Assembly (NCBI GenBank): GCA_016124745.1
Contig: WGNC01000021.1
Span: 1 to 64,000 of the forward strand
DNA: 64,000 nt
Source of the DNA: Thiobacillus sp.
GTDB taxonomy: Bacteria > Pseudomonadota > Gammaproteobacteria > Burkholderiales > Thiobacillaceae
Reading direction: 5' to 3'
The notes below the pieces were generated by a model. That model was not told the DNA's origin, did no database searches, and was given only the letters and a program-made list of their open reading frames with translations. The first letter of the stretch is position 1; each line of letters starts with the position of its first letter. Positions 27,115 through 37,680 of this stretch are shown here, piece by piece. The position numbers and the translations under genes are program-made.

Positions 27115-28226
27115 TTGATCCGGCCCACAAATAGATTCGAATGGATTTTTTGATGATGATGCCAGAATGGAAAACGGCGATGCCAGAAGGCTCAGTCCAG
27201 CCGAGCAACACGAAAGACGCCGGCAGGTTATCCGGGCATACAAACGAGGCCGGACGCGGGCGCAGATTGCTGCCGAGGTTGGGTTGAGTCACACCGCGGT
27301 AACCAAGGAGATTGCCCGCTATGAGCGCGAGGGCGCAACGGGCCTGGCACCCCGCAGACGGGGGCGGCGCAGTGGCGAGGATCGCGCACTCACGGCCGAA
27401 CAGGAAGATGCGGTGCGCCGCATCTTCTGTGACAAGCGCCCGGAGCAACTGAAGATGGAGTTTGCCCTGTGGAGCCGGGCTGCGGTCATGCAACTGATCG
27501 AACGCGAATGTGGTGTGAAGCTACATGTTCGCTCGGTGGGCAAATACCTTGCCCGCTGGGGCTTCACGCCGCAAGAGCCGATCAAGAAGGCCTACGAGCA
27601 ACGACCTGAAGCGGTACAGGCCTGGCTGGATGCACAATACCCCGAGATCGAGAAGCGCGCCAAAGCCGAAGGCGCGGAGATTCACTGGGGCGACGAGACA
27701 GCACTGGTCAACACCGATGTGCAAGGACGCAGCGACGCACCAGCCGGGAAGACGCCCGTGGCCTATGCGGTCGGCGGCACACGCCAGAAGCTCTCGATGA
27801 TTGGCACCGTCACCAGCCAGGGGAAAACGCGCTGGATGATCATTGATGATGCCTTCACCTCGGACAAGCTGATCGAGTTTCTGGAAGCCCTGATCAAGGA
27901 CGCCGGCAGGAAGGTGTTCCTGATTCTGGACAATCTGCGGGTGCATCACAGCAAGCCGGTCAAGGCCTGGGCATTGGAACGTAAGGACAGGATTGAACTG
28001 TTCTATCTGCCCAGTTGCAGCCCCGAACTGAACCCAGAGGAGCGTCTCAACGCCGACCTCAAACAGGCCATTGGCTCAATGGTGCCGGCGCGCACCAAGG
28101 CCAAACTGAAAACCGCCGCAACGGAGCACATGACCCGACTTGAGCAAGCCCCGGATCGGGTCATGTCCTGTTTCCCGGATCCGCACGTCAAATATGCCGC
28201 ATGAAATTCTTTGTGGGCCGAATCGA
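27115..28226 (+). mobile_element. Intact IS630-family insertion sequence
   Basis: The ends are imperfect inverted repeats: left ttgatccggcccacaaa from 27115, right the complement of tttgtgggccgaatcga up to 28226, sharing the core cggcccacaaa. The element is flanked by a TA dinucleotide on both sides (27113-27114 and 28227-28228), the target duplication made by IS630/Tc1-mariner elements. It is 1112 bp long with one complete transposase gene. Its insertion cut the decayed gene at 26591-27089 off from its upstream region. Confidence 0.9.
27167..28204 (+). CDS. IS630-family transposase
   Basis: A 345-residue transposase with an N-terminal helix-turn-helix (AYKRGRTRAQIAAEVGLS...), a linker with the LARWGFTPQEP motif, and a DDE catalytic domain. 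The catalytic residues are D in HWGDETA, D in LILDNLRVHHS and E in SPELNPEE. The reading frame is intact, so the element may be active. It fills most of the IS between its terminal repeats. Confidence 0.93.
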   Translation: MENGDARRLSPAEQHERRRQVIRAYKRGRTRAQIAAEVGLSHTAVTKEIARYEREGATGLAPRRRGRRSGEDRALTAEQEDAVRRIFCDKRPEQLKMEFALWSRAAVMQLIERECGVKLHVRSVGKYLARWGFTPQEPIKKAYEQRPEAVQAWLDAQYPEIEKRAKAEGAEIHWGDETALVNTDVQGRSDAPAGKTPVAYAVGGTRQKLSMIGTVTSQGKTRWMIIDDAFTSDKLIEFLEALIKDAGRKVFLILDNLRVHHSKPVKAWALERKDRIELFYLPSCSPELNPEERLNADLKQAIGSMVPARTKAKLKTAATEHMTRLEQAPDRVMSCFPDPHVKYAA

Positions 28227-28462
28227 TAAGCACTGTGAGGGTAGCTGTAACTTCCCTGTAACACGTGGCTCCAATAATTTCAATAATGTGGTTTCTGCGC
28301 GCCAAGCCTGATCATCCCATGAATAACTCCGACGCTCGCGCCTTGTCGGTAGCTCACGTCCGCCATTCTCTAGGCCACTCTTGCCTGGACGTCTGTGTCG
28401 GGTTGAAAGCCTGGCTCGATACTCAGGTTTCCGTGATGGGCGCCATGCCTAACTAGCCCGAC

Positions 28463-29497
28463 ATGACCCCGCCAATCTCGTCATACGGAGCCGACCAATA
28501 CGGTCTGGTTTATGGCTACCTATTTCCACGCGACGGCATCGGCCGTGCGATCGATACCCAAGCCGCCTCCGCATGGCTCGCCGACCAGGGCAGGCCAGAA
28601 AAATATTTCATCTGGTTGCACTTCAATGGCGCACACACCGCAACCCAGGCCTGGTTGCGGCAGCATGTCGACCTGCCCGAGGAGTTTGCCGAGGCCCTCA
28701 GAGAGGGGTCGAGATCAACCCGGATCGAGCAGGTGCAGAATGGTCTGATTGCGGTGCTGAATGACGTGGTCTATGACATGATTCCCGGCGCTTCGCTTCA
28801 GGTGGCCACGCTATGGCTCGTTGTCGGTCCTCACTACTTGGTCAGCGTACGCAACCAACCATTGAGTTCGGTAGACCGTCTGCGCACCGCAGTGAATGGC
28901 GTCGAAACATTCAACAGCCCATTGGCCCTTGTCATCCACTTGTTCAGCGACCAGGCCAACGTCCTCGTGCGCATCATGCGCAGTGCGTCAGAAAAGGTGG
29001 ATGGTATAGAAGACAGCTTCCTTGCAGAGCGGATTCCGAAGCGTTCCAACCTCGGCCAGCTTCGGCGGGACCTGGTCAGACTGCAGCGCCTGCTCGCACC
29101 GGAGCCAAGTGCCCTTTTCCGGCTGCTCAATCACCCGCCGTCCTGGGTCGGCGTCGGGGAGGCAGAGAATCTGCGCCAGTCCACGGAAGAATTTTCCCTG
29201 GTATTGCAGGACATTGCGAGCCTGCAGGAACGCATCAAGCTGCTCCAGGAGGAAGTCGCCTCGCATATCGGTGAGCGTACCAATCGGAGCCTGTTCGTGC
29301 TCACCGCCGTGACCGTAATCGCCCTGCCCATCAACCTAACGGCCGGTCTGTTCGGCATGAACGTCGGGGGCGTGCCATTCGGCCAGGACCAGGCAGGCTT
29401 CTGGATTGTGGTTTTTCTGCTGATGCTGGTAACAGGCCTTGCAGCCTGGATGGTGCGCCGGCTCCGGGAAGACGAACAGCCTCCGAATGGTCTTTGA
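28463..29497 (+). CDS. CorA/ZntB-family divalent cation transporter
   Basis: A 344-residue protein with a large cytoplasmic domain, a long helix (about 215-270), and two C-terminal membrane helices. The signature GMNVGG after helix 1 (FGMN) identifies the CorA/ZntB/MIT superfamily. The N-terminal YGADQYGLVYGYLF and WLHFNG segments are nearer ZntB than CorA, so zinc transport is likely but not certain. It stands alone, downstream of the IS630 copy, with no close partner gene. Confidence 0.85.
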   Translation: MTPPISSYGADQYGLVYGYLFPRDGIGRAIDTQAASAWLADQGRPEKYFIWLHFNGAHTATQAWLRQHVDLPEEFAEALREGSRSTRIEQVQNGLIAVLNDVVYDMIPGASLQVATLWLVVGPHYLVSVRNQPLSSVDRLRTAVNGVETFNSPLALVIHLFSDQANVLVRIMRSASEKVDGIEDSFLAERIPKRSNLGQLRRDLVRLQRLLAPEPSALFRLLNHPPSWVGVGEAENLRQSTEEFSLVLQDIASLQERIKLLQEEVASHIGERTNRSLFVLTAVTVIALPINLTAGLFGMNVGGVPFGQDQAGFWIVVFLLMLVTGLAAWMVRRLREDEQPPNGL

Positions 29498-29524
29498 GAT
29501 CAGTCATCGGCCTAAACGAACAAA

Positions 29525-29974
29525 TTACCTGGCCGTGGGAGCAAAGATCCCGCTCCAACTGCTTGTCGCAACGCGCAACCGGTCTGACCCAAGCCTCGTT
29601 AGTGTAAATTTGACACCGTTTCTCGAAACAGAACGCAAGACCCAGCCGGCCGCCGGCCCCAAGCGAATCTGCTCCCCGGTAAACCGGGCTTCAAGGTCCG
29701 TGCCTGTATTGCAGATGACACCAGGGCTCTCCATCCAAAGACCTTCCCCGGTCTTGGTGAATTCCAGAATAAGCGAACCGTTGACTTCAGTAATGGACAT
29801 CATCAATGGTTTTCCATCATCCATCGTGGTCTCTTCCCATTTCAGCGGGAAGGTCTGATCGCCGAACATGGCCCCTAATTCGCTGACCGTTGCCGCACAT
29901 TTTTGCGACGCGTGTGCTTCGCTGTGCAAAGACAGAAACAATGGCAGCAAAAACAAATGGCATAATTGGCGCAT
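29525..29974 (-). CDS. Exported hypothetical protein
   Basis: A 149-residue protein with a clear signal peptide (about 1-22, MRQLCHLFLLPLF then ending EAHAS). The mature part has two cysteines (QKCAATV and VICNTG), probably a disulfide, and reads as an all-beta domain. No family recognised. The start is placed at the ATG at 29974 because it gives a complete signal peptide; a longer form has a poor N-terminus. It converges with the CorA/ZntB gene. Confidence 0.6.
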   Translation of the reverse strand: MRQLCHLFLLPLFLSLHSEAHASQKCAATVSELGAMFGDQTFPLKWEETTMDDGKPLMMSITEVNGSLILEFTKTGEGLWMESPGVICNTGTDLEARFTGEQIRLGPAAGWVLRSVSRNGVKFTLTRLGSDRLRVATSSWSGIFAPTAR

Positions 29975-30243
29975 GGCGAGACTCTTATCCCCTGCCGAGA
30001 AAGTTCGGAAAGACATTCTACCCACAGACCCAATCTGGCCATGGACTTCTTCAGCATTTAACTTCCGCTTCGCGGCATAAGTTGATAGCGTCGACCAAGG
30101 AGAATGGGGACTCAGCTGCCCTTGAGGGTTGTTGGTTTGCCTTGAAATGCCGCCGCATCGGCAGGCAGATACTCGCTTCTTCTTGCAGGCTCGCGGGTAT
30201 CATTAGTTAGGAGGGCTCTCCTCTCATTCCCCTCGGAGAAAGC

Positions 30244-30930
30244 ATGTATCAAAGCGCGGACCGCCTGATCATCTTCGACGCCGACGGCACGCTCATCGAT
30301 GCTTTCTCCGCGATCAGCATTGCATTCGCGCATCACGGCCTGAGCATCGGCGATCTGGAACGTTTTCAGAAGCGCCGCAACCTGTTCAAATACATTGGCG
30401 GCATCAAGGAATTCCCGCGCAATCTGGCCAGGCAAATGGGCAAGCGCGTCCGCAAGGAACTACTTGGCACCTTGACCGAGGTTTACCGGGAAGAAGCGTC
30501 GTTGTATCCGGGCATGGCGGAATTGATCCGCGACTTGATCGAAGTCCCAGGCATCCGGGTCGGCATGGTCACACGCAACATCTGTCATGAGCCGGAAAGC
30601 ACATTGACGCGCTTGTTTGCGCGGCACGACCTGGACATCGGCAAGCTGGACTTCATGCATTACCTGCCACTGCGGGAAGAGAAGACCCAATATTTCAAGG
30701 CGGCGCGCGAGCGGTTCGACATCAACCCGGCGCACGCCTTTGCCTGTGGCGACGAACACAGGGACTATGCCGCCGCCTTGGCTGCCAGCATGTACCCATT
30801 CATCGTTTCATATGGCTTCGAGAGCCACGCTCGTCTGACTTTCAAGTTCGGGATCCCGGAAGATGTCGTCTCGCAAGATCCGCGCGCTTTTAGCAGCAGG
30901 GTACGACATGCGCTGGACATGCCGCCTTAA
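30244..30930 (+). CDS. HAD-superfamily phosphatase
   Basis: A 228-residue hydrolase with the nucleophile motif FDADGT (D12, D14), motif II threonine in MVTRNICHE, the motif III lysine region around REEKTQYFK, and motif IV CGDEHRDYAAA. The cap inserted after motif I is helical. The substrate is unknown; size and motifs suit a phosphoglycolate-phosphatase-like enzyme. A GGAG site precedes the ATG. The gene is divergent from the hypothetical protein at 29525 and convergent with glgP. Confidence 0.8.
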   Translation: MYQSADRLIIFDADGTLIDAFSAISIAFAHHGLSIGDLERFQKRRNLFKYIGGIKEFPRNLARQMGKRVRKELLGTLTEVYREEASLYPGMAELIRDLIEVPGIRVGMVTRNICHEPESTLTRLFARHDLDIGKLDFMHYLPLREEKTQYFKAARERFDINPAHAFACGDEHRDYAAALAASMYPFIVSYGFESHARLTFKFGIPEDVVSQDPRAFSSRVRHALDMPP

Positions 30931-31107
30931 GCCCGAAAAAGGTCACAAGACAATCAGGCATAGGTTGGACATCGTCCTTGTTGATGGTTGAGCGCGCCTT
31001 GCGAGAGAAGGGCTACGCCGCTTCGTTCTGCAGTTCACAAGGTGGCCTGTCAACTCATGGTGGCAGATCGGGCACTGTTGTCACCGACGTCACTCCGATC
31101 GCATCGC

Positions 31108-33582
31108 TCAAGCCTTGATATGCACAGGCTGGACCCGCCATATTTCCTCGGCATATTCGCGAATGGCACGGTCGGATGAGAAATTGCCGATGCGGGCCAC
31201 GTTGGAAATGGACATGCGCGTCCAGCGTTCGGCATCTCGAAAGTGGGCATCCACGTTTTCCTGGCAATCCAGATAGGCGCGGAAATCGGCGCAGACCAGA
31301 TACGGATCCTGCCCGCGTAGCTTGCCGGTGAGGGGCGCAAACAATTGCCGATCGCCGTGCGAGAACAGGCCGGAGTCGATCAGATCCAGGGCGTGGCGCA
31401 GTTCCGGGTCGTTGTCCACGACCTGCCAGGGTTGATACCCGGCGTTCAGCCGCTCCTGGACCTGCGAGGCCGTCAGGCCGAACAGGAAGAAGTTTTCCTC
31501 GCCAACCGCCTCGCGAATCTCCACATTGGCGCCGTCCAGGGTTCCGATGGTGAGCGCGCCGTTCATCGAGAACTTCATGTTGCCGGTGCCCGAAGCTTCC
31601 TTGCCCGCGGTGGAAATTTGCTCGGAAAGATCGGCTGCAGGGTAGATGCGTTGGGCATTCGTGACGTTGAAGTCGGGAAGGAACACCACTTTCATTTTGT
31701 GGTTGGCCTGTGGATCGCGACTGACCACTTCGGCCACGGAATGGATCAGCTTGATGATCAGCTTGGCCATCTGGTAACCGGGTGCAGCCTTGCCGCCGAA
31801 GAGGAAGGTGCGCGGCGCGATGTCAAGGTTCGGACTGTCCTTCAGGCGGCTGTACAGGCTGATGATGTGCAGCACATTGAGGTGTTGGCGCTTGTACTCA
31901 TGGATGCGCTTGGCCTGGATGTCGAACAGCGAAGCCGGATCAACGGCGATACCCAACGTCTGCCCGATGTGATCGGACAACTGACGCTTGGCGGTGAGTT
32001 TCACTTCGCGCCAGCGCGCCCGGAAGTCAACATCATCAATCCAGGACTCCAGCCGCTTCAGCGACTCCAGGTTGCGTAGCCAGTCACCGTCGATGGTCTC
32101 CTCAATCAACCTGGCCAGGGGGGGGTTGGCCAGCGCGATAAAGCGGCGCGGCGTGACGCCGTTGGTCTTGTTGCCGAATTTTTCCGGCCACATTTCGTGG
32201 AAATCCTTCAACAGTGTGCTTTTCAGCAGGTCGGTGTGCAGCGCGGCGACACCGTTGACGGCGAAACTGCCGACGGCGGCAAGATGGGCCATGCGTACCC
32301 TGCGTGCCGGGCCCTCGCTGACAAGCGACATGCGCCCGAGACGTTGGTCATCATCGAAAAAGCGCACGCGCACTTCATCGAGAAAACGCCGGTTGATTTC
32401 GTTGATGATCTCAAGATGGCGCGGCAGGATGCGCTGGAACAGGTCGAGCGGCCAGGTTTCCAGCGCTTCCGGCAACAGCGTGTGGTTGGTGTAGGCAAAG
32501 CATTTCCGGGTGATGTCCCATGCTTGCTCCCAGGGCATATTGTGCTCGTCCACCAGCAGGCGCATCAACTCCGGCACCGCGATGGCCGGGTGGGTATCGT
32601 TGAGCTGGGCGACAAACTTGTCCGGGAAGCGGGACAGGTCGCCCAAGTCGCGCAGGGTCATGCGGACCATGTCCTGCAGGGAGCAGGAGACGAAGAAATA
32701 CTGCTGCTTCAGGCGCAGTTCCTTGCCAGCTTCCGGCTCGTCGTTTGGGTAGAGCACCTTGGTCAGGTTCTCGGCCACCACCATTTCGTCCACCGCGCCG
32801 TAGTAGTCTCCCGTGTTGAAGGCCTGAAAGTCGAAGGAATCGCGTGCTTCCGCTTTCCACAGTCGCAGCAGGTTCACGTTGATGACGCCGTAGCCGAGGA
32901 TGGGCGTGTCGTAGGCAACGCCATACACCGTGCAACCGGACACCCATCTGATCCGGAGGTGGCCATGCTCATCGCTGTATTGCTCGGTATGGCCACCGAA
33001 TTTGACCGGGAAACGTCGCTGCCGGTTGGGCAGTTCCCAAGGATTGCCATACCGCAGCCAGGCATCGGTGACCTCGACCTGCCAGCCATCCATGATGGTC
33101 TGATCGAACAGGCCGAACTCGTAGCGAATGCCATAGCCGATGGCAGGAATTTCCAGCGTGGCGAGGGAATCCAGGTAACAGGCGGCCAGGCGGCCCAGGC
33201 CGCCGTTGCCCAGACCAGGCTCCTGCTCCTGTTGCATAAGGATTTCCAGGTCCAGCCCCAGTTCGACGAGGGCCTCGGAAAGGTTCTCACGCAACCCCAG
33301 ATTGAGAATGTTATTGCCCAGATGCGGGCCCAGCAGGAATTCAGCCGAGAAGTAACAGACCGTCCTGGCGTTGTTCTGCTTGTAGTTCTCGCCGGTAGTG
33401 ATGAAGCGCTCCAGCATGCGGTCGCGCACGGTATAGGCCAGCGCGGTGTACAGGTCGATCGGAGTCGCCTTCTGAACGGAGCGCCCAACGACGTAGAAGA
33501 GATTGTCGATGAAGGAGCGATTCAGTGCATCGACAGAACGACCGGCACGGGTTCGCAGGGCTCTCAGGGCGGAATCAGACAT
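31108..33582 (-). CDS. glgP: Glycogen phosphorylase
   Basis: An 824-residue enzyme releasing glucose-1-phosphate from glycogen or maltodextrin. The pyridoxal-phosphate lysine lies in EASGTGNMKFSMNG, and GNGGLGRLAACYLDS, NDTHPAIAVPELMR and the KRIHEYKRQHLN segment are family hallmarks. It is full length. It lies 96 bases downstream of the phosphoketolase gene on the same strand and is likely the last gene of the acetate kinase/phosphoketolase/phosphorylase unit, feeding stored glucose into the phosphoketolase shunt. Confidence 0.95.
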   Translation of the reverse strand: MSDSALRALRTRAGRSVDALNRSFIDNLFYVVGRSVQKATPIDLYTALAYTVRDRMLERFITTGENYKQNNARTVCYFSAEFLLGPHLGNNILNLGLRENLSEALVELGLDLEILMQQEQEPGLGNGGLGRLAACYLDSLATLEIPAIGYGIRYEFGLFDQTIMDGWQVEVTDAWLRYGNPWELPNRQRRFPVKFGGHTEQYSDEHGHLRIRWVSGCTVYGVAYDTPILGYGVINVNLLRLWKAEARDSFDFQAFNTGDYYGAVDEMVVAENLTKVLYPNDEPEAGKELRLKQQYFFVSCSLQDMVRMTLRDLGDLSRFPDKFVAQLNDTHPAIAVPELMRLLVDEHNMPWEQAWDITRKCFAYTNHTLLPEALETWPLDLFQRILPRHLEIINEINRRFLDEVRVRFFDDDQRLGRMSLVSEGPARRVRMAHLAAVGSFAVNGVAALHTDLLKSTLLKDFHEMWPEKFGNKTNGVTPRRFIALANPPLARLIEETIDGDWLRNLESLKRLESWIDDVDFRARWREVKLTAKRQLSDHIGQTLGIAVDPASLFDIQAKRIHEYKRQHLNVLHIISLYSRLKDSPNLDIAPRTFLFGGKAAPGYQMAKLIIKLIHSVAEVVSRDPQANHKMKVVFLPDFNVTNAQRIYPAADLSEQISTAGKEASGTGNMKFSMNGALTIGTLDGANVEIREAVGEENFFLFGLTASQVQERLNAGYQPWQVVDNDPELRHALDLIDSGLFSHGDRQLFAPLTGKLRGQDPYLVCADFRAYLDCQENVDAHFRDAERWTRMSISNVARIGNFSSDRAIREYAEEIWRVQPVHIKA

Positions 33583-33678
33583 GTTGTGTTTTCCATGACG
33601 CGAGTAAATACCTGACCTTCAAGAATGCCCGCATGGGGAAGAGAAGAGGGGTAGGTGATAGGTTGCCCTGGCTGTCAC

Positions 33679-36063
33679 TCAATACGGCCAGATCCATGAG
33701 TCTGCCTCTGGCAAGTCCACGCCGTTTTCGTAGGCGTAGTTGCGGCAAACGATCTGCATGTCGCGCAGTTCTTCCTTGACGTGGGCGCCGGCCACTTGCA
33801 ACGCGGGAATGCGGTCGATCACATCGATGGCCAAGCTGAAACGATCGATTTCATTCTGAATCGCCAGTTCCAGCGGGGTGTTGATACTGCCCTTCTCCTT
33901 GTAGCCGCGCACGTGCATATTGGGGTGGTTGGCGCGGCGATAGGCCAGACGGTGAATGAGCCAGGGGTAGCCATGGAAGTTGAATATCACCGGCTTGTCC
34001 AAAGTGAACAGGCTGTCGAAATCCCGATCCGAAAGGCCGTGCGGGTGCTCGCTGGATGGTGCCAGCTTATAAAGGTCCACCACGTTGATGAAACGTACCT
34101 TCAGCTCTGGGAAATGCTCGCGCAACAGCACTGTGGCTGCGAGGGCCTCTTTGGTGGGAATGTCGCCGGCGCTGGCCATGACTACGTCGGGTTCCGCACC
34201 TGCGTCGTTGCTCGCCCAGTCCCAGATGCCGATGCCCTTGGTGCAATGCTTGATTGCCGCCTCCATGTCCAGGTACTGCAAGTGCTTCTGCTTGTCGCAA
34301 ACGATCACGTTGATGTAATCAGTGCTTTCGAGACAGTGCGCAGCAGTCACCAGCAGGGTGTTTACGTCCGGCGGAAGATAGATGCGGGTGACAGAGGGGC
34401 TCTTGTTCACCACGACATCGAGGAAGCCTGGATCCTGGTGGGTGAACCCGTTGTGGTCCTGGCGCCAAACTGTCGAGGTGATTAGCAGGTTGAGTGAGGA
34501 CACTGGCGCTCGCCACGGCACTTCCGTCGACATGGCCAGCCACTTGGCATGCTGGTTGAACATGGAATCGATTACGTGAACGAAGGCCTCGTAGGTGGAG
34601 AAGAAACCGTGTCGTCCCGTGAGCAGGTATCCCTCGAGCCATCCTTCCAGAGTGTGCTCGGACAGCATCTCCATGACGCGGCCATCGGGCGACAGTTCGC
34701 TGCCGCCGGCGTCTTCCGGATAGATTTCCGCAAGCCAGGTCTTCTTCGTAACTTCGTAGAGGTTATCCAGCTTGTTGGAAGCGTTCTCGTCCGGCCCGAA
34801 AACGCGGAAGTTGCCCATGTTCTCCGACATCACGTCTCGCAGCAGCTTGCCCAGCGGGCGGGTGTTTTCGGCCGTGATCTTGCCAGGGCCAGGCAACTGG
34901 GCCGCATACTCGCGGAAATCCGGCATGCGCAGTGCGCGCCGCAGCAGTCCACCGTTGGCATGCGGGTTCGCGCTCATGCGCCGAACGCCCTTGGGTGCCA
35001 GGGCCTTCAGTTCCGGGTGCAGGCGTCCGGCCTCATCAAACAGGTTGTGGGGCTGGTAGCTGTGCAACCAGGCCTCGAGTTGCTGAAGATGTGCAGGGTT
35101 ACTGCGAACGTCAGCGATAGGGACCTGGTGCGAACGCCAGAAACCTTCCACCTGTTTGCCATCGACTTCGGTTGGGCCGGTCCATCCTTTCGGTGAGCGC
35201 AGCACAATCATCGGCCAGCGCGGTCGACCAGGAATGCCGCTGTGGCGCGCCTCGTCCTGAATGCGCCGGATTTCAAGCACGCAATGTTCCAGTACTTCGG
35301 CCATCTGCGCGTGCATTGCCATGGGGTCAGAGCCCTCGACAAAATACGGCGTCCAGCCGTAGCCTTTGAACAGACTCTCCAACTCCTCATGCGAAATGCG
35401 CGCCAGGATGGTCGGGTTGTTTATCTTGTAGCCGTTGAGATGAAGGATGGGTAACACCGCACCATCACGGATCGGATTCAGAAACTTGTTGGAATGCCAG
35501 GAAGTAGCCAATGGCGCAGTTTCTGCCTCGCCATCGCCCACCATTACGGTTACCAGAAGATCAGGGTTGTCATAGGCAGCACCGAAGGCATGCGAGACGC
35601 TGTAGCCGAGTTCGCCGCCCTCATGGATCGAGCCGGGGGTTTCCGGCGTGCAATGGCTGCCAATCCCGCCGGGGAAGGAAAATTCCTTGAAGAACTGGCG
35701 CATGCCCTCCTCGTCCTCGCCCTTGTTCGGATACACCTCGCTGTAGAAACCTTCCAGATAGACGGGCGCCAGCACGCCGGGGGCACCATGGCCAGGACCG
35801 GCCAGAAAGATAACGTCCAGGTCGTACTTATTGATCAGACGGTTGAGGTGAACCCAGGCAAAGCTTAAGCCCGGGCTGGAGCCCCAGTGGCCTAGCAGAC
35901 GACTCTTGACGTGCTCAGGCTGCAGCGGTTGGCGAAGCAAGGGGTTGTCGCGCAGGAAAATCATCCCTGCTGCCAGATAATTGCAGGCTCGCCAGTAGGC
36001 GTCGATATTGTCGAGTTCGTCGATGGAAAGTGTGGAACCGGAAAGCGGTATGGGAGCGTTCAT
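33679..36063 (-). CDS. xfp: Xylulose-5-P/fructose-6-P phosphoketolase
   Basis: A 794-residue thiamine-diphosphate enzyme that splits xylulose-5-phosphate or fructose-6-phosphate into acetyl phosphate plus an aldose phosphate. Visible are [19 protein letters not shown], the ThDP/Mg segment [10 protein letters not shown], and SPKGWTGP. The start at 36063 follows AGGAAAT; a longer frame upstream is not family-like. It lies between acetate kinase and glycogen phosphorylase, so its acetyl phosphate can be turned directly into ATP. Confidence 0.95.
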   Translation of the reverse strand: MNAPIPLSGSTLSIDELDNIDAYWRACNYLAAGMIFLRDNPLLRQPLQPEHVKSRLLGHWGSSPGLSFAWVHLNRLINKYDLDVIFLAGPGHGAPGVLAPVYLEGFYSEVYPNKGEDEEGMRQFFKEFSFPGGIGSHCTPETPGSIHEGGELGYSVSHAFGAAYDNPDLLVTVMVGDGEAETAPLATSWHSNKFLNPIRDGAVLPILHLNGYKINNPTILARISHEELESLFKGYGWTPYFVEGSDPMAMHAQMAEVLEHCVLEIRRIQDEARHSGIPGRPRWPMIVLRSPKGWTGPTEVDGKQVEGFWRSHQVPIADVRSNPAHLQQLEAWLHSYQPHNLFDEAGRLHPELKALAPKGVRRMSANPHANGGLLRRALRMPDFREYAAQLPGPGKITAENTRPLGKLLRDVMSENMGNFRVFGPDENASNKLDNLYEVTKKTWLAEIYPEDAGGSELSPDGRVMEMLSEHTLEGWLEGYLLTGRHGFFSTYEAFVHVIDSMFNQHAKWLAMSTEVPWRAPVSSLNLLITSTVWRQDHNGFTHQDPGFLDVVVNKSPSVTRIYLPPDVNTLLVTAAHCLESTDYINVIVCDKQKHLQYLDMEAAIKHCTKGIGIWDWASNDAGAEPDVVMASAGDIPTKEALAATVLLREHFPELKVRFINVVDLYKLAPSSEHPHGLSDRDFDSLFTLDKPVIFNFHGYPWLIHRLAYRRANHPNMHVRGYKEKGSINTPLELAIQNEIDRFSLAIDVIDRIPALQVAGAHVKEELRDMQIVCRNYAYENGVDLPEADSWIWPY

Positions 36064-36187
36064 GGATTTCCTCGCAAGCAACTGGGGTAGGCTGAACAAA
36101 TCCATTGTTCCCCTGCAAGGTTACAGGGTGTTTGCAGCCCTGCAGATGTCTAGAACCGCAGCGCAACGCGCAACGACGAAGTACCTG

Positions 36188-37378
36188 TCAACTGTTGCCC
36201 GCATGGCCTGTAAGTGCCCAGGTGTGGCGAGCAATCACCAGTTCCTCGTTGGTCGGAATAACCCAGACGGATATCGGGCTCTCCGTCTGGCTAATCCGGG
36301 GACCATGGCGACGGTTGGCTTCTCCATCCAGGCTGAGGCCAAGCCAAGCCAGGCGGCGGCATATGGCGGCGCGGACCGGTGCCGCGTGCTCGCCGATACC
36401 AGCAGTGAAGACCAGGGCGTCGATGCCGTCCAGGGCGACCGCATGACTGGCGATGGCCTGGCTGGTCCGAAACGCGAACAACTCCAGGGCTTGGGTGGCG
36501 TCGGGGTGGTCGCTGGCTAGTAATTCGCGCACGTCCCCGCTGATTCCGGAGACCCCAAGCAGGCCACTACGGTGGTGCAGGAGCTCGGACAGCTGTTCCT
36601 GGCTCATGCCTTTCTCCCGAAGCAGATAGAGCAAAACGCCAGGATCGAGGGCGCCGCAACGGCTGCCCATGGGGATGCCATCGAGCGGGGTAAAACTCAT
36701 GGAAGTTTCTACACTGCGTCGCTGCAACATCGCGCATAGGCTGGCGCCGAAGCCCAGGTGGGCGACGACTATCCGGCCTTCGGAGGCGATGCCTAGATAG
36801 TCAGGCAGCACGCCAGCGATGTACTCGTAAGAAAGGCCATGAAAACCATAACGGCGGATGCCCATTTCAGCCAGATCACGCGGCAGGGCGAAACTGCGCG
36901 CTGGCGGGGATAGGGTATGGTGGAATGCGGTATCGAAGCAAGCGACCTGAGGCAACCCTGGGCGCAGTCTGGCAAGCGCACGGATGGCTCCGAGGTTGTG
37001 TGGCTGGTGCAGCGGGCTCAACGGTATCAGTCGTTCCAATGTCGCCAGAATCTGATTTTCGACTATCACCGGACAGCTGTAATCGGCGCCTCCATGTACC
37101 ACGCGATGGCCGGCTGCGCGCAATTCGAGGCCGGCGTGGCGGGTCTTCAGCCAATCGAGGAGAAGCTGCAAGGCCTGCTCATGATTCGTCGTCGCCACCT
37201 CGCGATCGATCAAACCATCCGTATCGGTGGCGTGCAACACCTGGAAGCGACCACGCCCGCCGACCCCATCGATGCTGCCGCGGTACGCGGGCTGCGTGGT
37301 GGGCGCAGCGCTTGCCCGATAAACGGCAAACTTAAGGCTGGAGGAACCGGCGTTTAGGATAAGGAATGCGACGTCCAT
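36188..37378 (-). CDS. ackA: Acetate kinase
   Basis: A 396-residue kinase of the ASKHA fold that makes ATP and acetate from acetyl phosphate. It shows LNAGSSSLKF at the start, HRVVHGG, CFDTAFHHT, RRYGFHGLSYEY, VAHLGFGASLCA (usually VAHLGNG; here F replaces N) and FTAGIGEHAAPVR. The N-to-F change in that segment is odd and could affect phosphate binding. It is the first gene of the unit with phosphoketolase and glycogen phosphorylase. Confidence 0.93.
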   Translation of the reverse strand: MDVAFLILNAGSSSLKFAVYRASAAPTTQPAYRGSIDGVGGRGRFQVLHATDTDGLIDREVATTNHEQALQLLLDWLKTRHAGLELRAAGHRVVHGGADYSCPVIVENQILATLERLIPLSPLHQPHNLGAIRALARLRPGLPQVACFDTAFHHTLSPPARSFALPRDLAEMGIRRYGFHGLSYEYIAGVLPDYLGIASEGRIVVAHLGFGASLCAMLQRRSVETSMSFTPLDGIPMGSRCGALDPGVLLYLLREKGMSQEQLSELLHHRSGLLGVSGISGDVRELLASDHPDATQALELFAFRTSQAIASHAVALDGIDALVFTAGIGEHAAPVRAAICRRLAWLGLSLDGEANRRHGPRISQTESPISVWVIPTNEELVIARHTWALTGHAGNS

Positions 37379-37680
37379 ATCGGATCAGGGGGGAGGAACA
37401 AGGGAAAACAGCAATTTGCCGCATATCCAATCATGCGATTGTTACTGCACGTCGACAGTGTATCTCCCCATGTTCCAGCGTAGATGCCTTTGAATCTTAT
37501 ATCCGTATATGAGCGTTCACCCGAGGCCGTGTGAGACACAGTGGATCGAGATGAAGATCGAGGGTCTCCCAGGACACACAGAAGTCATGCTGAATCGCCA
37601 GGAGGGCAAACATGCCCAGCGCCTAGGAGGCTCAACCCAGACGCGGAGCAACCGATTGATTTAAATAGAGTAATTTCGGG
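37379..37680. other. Intergenic region upstream of acetate kinase
   Basis: No gene seen. The minus strand reading toward ackA is A/T-richer near 37430-37520 and probably holds its promoter. No repeat or strong hairpin was recognised. Confidence 0.4.
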
